A DNA stretch of 9,405 nt from Tannerella sp. Its GTDB lineage: Bacteria > Bacteroidota > Bacteroidia > Bacteroidales > Tannerellaceae. The position numbers and the translations under genes were made by a program. The notes beneath the pieces were generated by a model. The model saw nothing but the letters and a program-made list of their open reading frames with translations, ran no database searches and was not told the DNA's origin. The DNA lies in assembly GCA_031277235.1 (NCBI GenBank), contig JAITMT010000019.1:1-9405 (forward strand), in the 5' to 3' direction. Shown in pieces: positions 6,756 to 9,405 of the stretch (position 1 is the stretch's first letter; each line of letters starts with the position of its first letter).

Positions 6756-6902
6756 CAGGAAGTGGCATTTTTCTTTAAACAATGGGGAACGTGGGGAGAA
6801 GACGGGATAAAGAGAAATAAAAAGGAAAATGGCAGTAAATTGTTCGGACGTGAATGGAAAGCAGAACCGGAATACATAAATAATTATAGATTAGTAATTT
6901 AA
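6756..6902 (+). pseudogene. Detached in-frame C-terminus of the Gp37/Gp68 gene
   Basis: Directly after the TAA the same frame stays open for 48 codons to a second TAA at 6900-6902. It encodes 'QEVAFFFKQWGTWGEDG' and later 'LFGREWKAEPEY', which match the usual ending of Gp37/Gp68 proteins (typically CEExxVPFFFKQWG as I remember it). The intact ancestor would have had 250 residues. The stop can be explained by a single base change, for example GAA to TAA. No good restart codon is visible (only a GTG at 6762). The 66 bases from here to the acyl-CoA ligase ATG are AT-rich, with no convincing hairpin terminator or TAnnTTTG promoter. Confidence 0.8.
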
Positions 6903-6968
6903 ACCTAATTCAAAAAAATATTTTATTCTAAAAAAATTGATAAAAGTATAACAAATAAACCTTAAAAT

Positions 6969-8867
6969 ATGAAACGTACAACAATCATAGACCTATTGAA
7001 CGAAAGCGTTGATAAATACGCGAATAACCCTTTTCTGTGGGAAAAGAATGAGAAACTGTTTGAGCCGACCACTTTTGCGGAGACGAAACAAAAGGCGCAT
7101 CTGCTTGCCGCCGGACTGATGTCGCTGGGCGTGAGCGCGGGGGACAATGTGGCGATGCTTTCCGAAGGTCGGAATGCCTGGATTATCAGCGAATTGGGCA
7201 TTTTGCATACGGGCGCAGTCAATGTGCCGCTATCCATCAAACTGGAAGAAAGTAACGATTTGATATTCAGGCTTCAACATTCGAAAACAACGTATATTAT
7301 CGTTTCGGGCGGACAGTTGAAAAAGATACGCGCCATTACCGCTTCGCTTCCGCTGGTCAGGAAAATCATCATTCTCGACGAGCCGGAAAAATACGGGGAA
7401 AAGGAAATTTCGCTGCAGGAAGTCCTTGAAAAAGGCAGGGAATATCTGGAAAAAAATCCCGGTTCCGTCGTCGAAAGAGCCGCTCAAATCAAGCCCGACG
7501 ACCTGGCGAACATCACCTATACATCGGGGACAACGGCAGACCCGAAGGGCGTGATGCTGACGCACCGCAACTACACGGCAAACGTGGAACAGGCTTTGAG
7601 TTTGATGACCATTGCGCCTCAAGACCGCACGCTCATTATCCTGCCGTTAGACCACTGTTTTGCGCATGTTGCCGGTTTTTACAGTTTTATGGCGTTCGGC
7701 GCGAGCGTTGCCACCGTTCAGACGGGTCGCACGCCGATGGAGACGCTGAAAAATATTCCGCTTAACATTAAAGAGTTCAAACCCACCGTATTACTGAGTG
7801 TTCCCGCGCTGGCGAAAAATTTCCACAAAAACATCGAATCGTCCATTCGAGCCAAAGGAGAAAAGACCGAAAAACTGTTCAATTGGGCAGTGAAGATGGC
7901 GTATTCCTATAATAAAGAGGGATTTAACAGAGGTCGAGGCATTCAAATTTTTAAGAAACCCGTCCTTGCGCTGATGGATAAAATTCTGTTCAGCAAAGTG
8001 CGCGAGGCTTTCGGTGGAAAGATGAGATTTTTTGTAGGCGGCGGCGCTTTGTTAGACATTGATTTACAGCGATTTTTCTATGCCATAGGCGTTCCGATGC
8101 TGCAAGGCTACGGACTGTCGGAGGCTACGCCGATTATTTCGGCTAACAGTCTGGAAAAGCACAAGTTAGGCTCGTCGGGGCATTTGGTGAAATGGATGGA
8201 TTTGAAAATCTGCGATCCCGACGGAAAGGAACTTCCTAATTATCAGAAAGGTGAAATCGTGATTCGCGGCGAAAACGTGATGGCGGGCTACTATAAAAAC
8301 GAAAAGGCGACCGCCGAAACGGTGATTGACAACTGGCTGCATACGGGCGATATGGGATACATGGATAATGACGGATTCCTCTATGTAGTAGGGCGTTTCA
8401 AGAGTCTTTTGATTGCGAGCGACGGCGAAAAATACAGTCCCGAAGGCATCGAGGAGGCGCTTGCCGACCAGTCGAAATTTATCGAACAGGTCGTGCTGTA
8501 CAACAATCAAAGTCCTTACACTGCGGCAATTATCGTTCCCAACAAAGAACAGTTGAAATCGTTTGTGACCAAACAAAACGGAGACTGGAACAGCGAAGAA
8601 GGCAAAAAAGGCGCCTTGCTCAAACTCCAAGCCGAGATTGACGAATACAAGAAGGGCGGGCGTTTTGCCGGTCAGTTCCCCGAACGCTGGTTGCCAGCGG
8701 CGGTAGCCGTTGTTGGAGAGCCATTTACGGAACAAAACGGTCTGGTAAACAGCACCATGAAAATCGTGCGCGGCAAAGTGGAAAAGCGCTACGAAGACCG
8801 CATCCGGGCGCTCTACGAACAGGGCGCAAAAGATATTTGTAATGAGTTGAATTTAAAAGAATTATGA
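6969..8867 (+). CDS. Long-chain fatty acid--CoA ligase (AMP-dependent synthetase, FadD15-like)
   Basis: This 632-residue ANL-superfamily enzyme activates a fatty acid with ATP to an acyl-adenylate and transfers it to coenzyme A. Motifs in order are the ATP-binding loop 'YTSGTTADPKG' (184-194), 'LPLDHCFAHVAG' (225-236), the A5 motif 'QGYGLSEATP' (379-388), 'GEIVIRGENVMAGYY' (428-442), A7 'HTGDMGY' (458-464), A8 'GRFKSLLIASDGEKYSPEGIE' region (475-495), and a C-terminal 'NSTMKIVRGKV' that carries the likely A10 lysine. The length and the A8 insertion fit bacterial long-chain acyl-CoA synthetases rather than acetate or aromatic ligases. The exact chain length preference is not readable. The ATG at 6969 lies in an A-rich leader ('TAAAATATGAA') like that of the gene at 2390. 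GC content returns to host level here. Its TGA overlaps the zwf ATG by 4 bp, so the two are probably co-transcribed and coupled. Confidence 0.93.
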   Translation: MKRTTIIDLLNESVDKYANNPFLWEKNEKLFEPTTFAETKQKAHLLAAGLMSLGVSAGDNVAMLSEGRNAWIISELGILHTGAVNVPLSIKLEESNDLIFRLQHSKTTYIIVSGGQLKKIRAITASLPLVRKIIILDEPEKYGEKEISLQEVLEKGREYLEKNPGSVVERAAQIKPDDLANITYTSGTTADPKGVMLTHRNYTANVEQALSLMTIAPQDRTLIILPLDHCFAHVAGFYSFMAFGASVATVQTGRTPMETLKNIPLNIKEFKPTVLLSVPALAKNFHKNIESSIRAKGEKTEKLFNWAVKMAYSYNKEGFNRGRGIQIFKKPVLALMDKILFSKVREAFGGKMRFFVGGGALLDIDLQRFFYAIGVPMLQGYGLSEATPIISANSLEKHKLGSSGHLVKWMDLKICDPDGKELPNYQKGEIVIRGENVMAGYYKNEKATAETVIDNWLHTGDMGYMDNDGFLYVVGRFKSLLIASDGEKYSPEGIEEALADQSKFIEQVVLYNNQSPYTAAIIVPNKEQLKSFVTKQNGDWNSEEGKKGALLKLQAEIDEYKKGGRFAGQFPERWLPAAVAVVGEPFTEQNGLVNSTMKIVRGKVEKRYEDRIRALYEQGAKDICNELNLKEL

Positions 8868-9405
8868 ATGAAAAGGATAATTTTATCATTGTGATTTTCG
8901 GAGCGTCGGGCGACCTCGCCTGGCGCAAATTGATTCCTGCGCTGTATAGCGCTTATTATCAATCGCTTCTGTCTGAAAAGTTTGCGATTGTAGGGGTGGG
9001 TCGTTCTGCGCTCACGGACGAGGTTTTCCACCGGAAAATGACGGAGGGATTGGAACAGTTTGTTCCTCAGGAATTTAACGATTCGGAGAAATTTTCGGAT
9101 TTCTGCGAAAAACTGTTTTATCACTCCATGGAAACGGATAAAAAAGATGATTATCAGGAACTTAAAATACATTTGGACAAACTTTCGGCTACGATGGAAT
9201 GCCGGAAAAACTATCTTTTCTATTTTGCCATTCCGCCTCTCATGTATGCGCAAGTTGCTCAATATTTGCATTATACAGGTTTAACAGACACGGAAAACGG
9301 CTGGAAACGGGTGATTGTGGAAAAGCCTTTCGGACACGATTACGAAAGCGCGGTGAAGTTGAACGGCGAATTGCTGGAATATTTTACGGAAGACCAGATT
9401 TACCG
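8864..9405 (+). CDS. zwf: Glucose-6-phosphate 1-dehydrogenase, 5' part (cut by window end)
   Basis: This enzyme oxidises glucose-6-phosphate to 6-phosphogluconolactone with NAD(P)+, the first step of the oxidative pentose phosphate pathway. The reading frame 'MNEKDNFIIVIFGASGDLAWRKLIPALY' region shows the dinucleotide-binding GASGDL loop (13-18) and the RKLxPALY family signature. Further on come 'YLFYFAIPP' (123-131) and the substrate/coenzyme-binding 'EKPFGHDYESA' (153-163). The last complete codons read 'EDQIY', immediately before the expected active-site RIDHYLGKE, so about 180 of roughly 500 residues are present and no catalytic histidine can be checked. The ATG at 8864 shares ATGA with the ligase stop. 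It is open to the window edge with no internal stop. Confidence 0.93.
   Translation, partial: MNEKDNFIIVIFGASGDLAWRKLIPALYSAYYQSLLSEKFAIVGVGRSALTDEVFHRKMTEGLEQFVPQEFNDSEKFSDFCEKLFYHSMETDKKDDYQELKIHLDKLSATMECRKNYLFYFAIPPLMYAQVAQYLHYTGLTDTENGWKRVIVEKPFGHDYESAVKLNGELLEYFTEDQIY

Noticed and set aside
3325..6940. Possible attachment-site-like repeat: TTTTATTTAGAATTTTTG near 3322 versus TTTTATTCTAAAAAAATTG near 6921
   Set aside because: Similarity is limited to A/T runs with several mismatches, expected by chance in such AT-rich sequence; no integrase is present.
6903..6968. Promoter for the acyl-CoA ligase gene in the AT-rich gap
   Set aside because: No TAnnTTTG box with a TTTG about 19-20 nt upstream could be found; the A/T runs alone are not evidence.
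8166..8735. 189-codon minus-strand frame inside the acyl-CoA ligase gene
   Set aside because: Antisense to conserved ANL motifs, no recognisable domain, no promoter; shadow. The same applies to the other antisense frames in 58-498, 634-1287, 7230-7622 and 8813-9271.

Overview
The window looks like a chromosomal segment from a Bacteroidota (Bacteroidetes) member, probably Bacteroidales. The evidence is an almost ideal Bacteroidetes-type promoter (TTTG, 19 nt, TATATTTG) in front of the glycosyltransferase gene, A-rich translation starts mostly without Shine-Dalgarno sequences, and the family content. No rRNA, tRNA, CRISPR array or insertion sequence is visible. There is no gene-free stretch longer than about 210 bases.

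Layout: (1) 7-3331 is ordinary host-like sequence. By hand-sampled lines it averages about 45-50% GC. It holds an M16 zinc protease, a convergent MurG-like glycosyltransferase overlapping it by 14 bp, and a divergent FMN-dependent nitronate monooxygenase/FabK-like gene. The last two fire from overlapping back-to-back promoters. (2) 3370-6902 is a clearly AT-richer accessory block (about 20-40% GC in sampled lines) of four tightly packed plus-strand genes: an Mrr_N-like/HNH nuclease, a PmeII-like type II restriction endonuclease, the three-Cys-motif partner protein TcmP, and a Gp37/Gp68 (DUF5131) three-Cys-motif protein. They are joined by a 4-bp ATGA overlap, a 16-bp gap and another 4-bp ATGA overlap, so they form one transcription unit. 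The last gene has an in-frame TAA at codon 202, and its conserved C-terminal end is still readable in frame up to 6902. (3) 6969-9405 returns to host-like composition, with a long-chain acyl-CoA ligase overlapping (ATGA) the 5' part of glucose-6-phosphate dehydrogenase (zwf), which runs off the window.

The most interesting part is the block in the middle. Two different nucleases sit in one operon with a Rossmann-methyltransferase-like protein (TcmP) and its habitual three-Cys partner, and no canonical DNA methyltransferase is present. My working hypothesis is a restriction/modification-type defence module in which TcmP plus the Gp37/Gp68 protein supply the protective or signalling activity and the two nucleases are the effectors. 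The interrupted last gene suggests that the module is decaying in this strain, that the truncated product suffices, or that there is a sequencing error. The system-level role is inference; only the families, operon structure and stop codon are read from the sequence.
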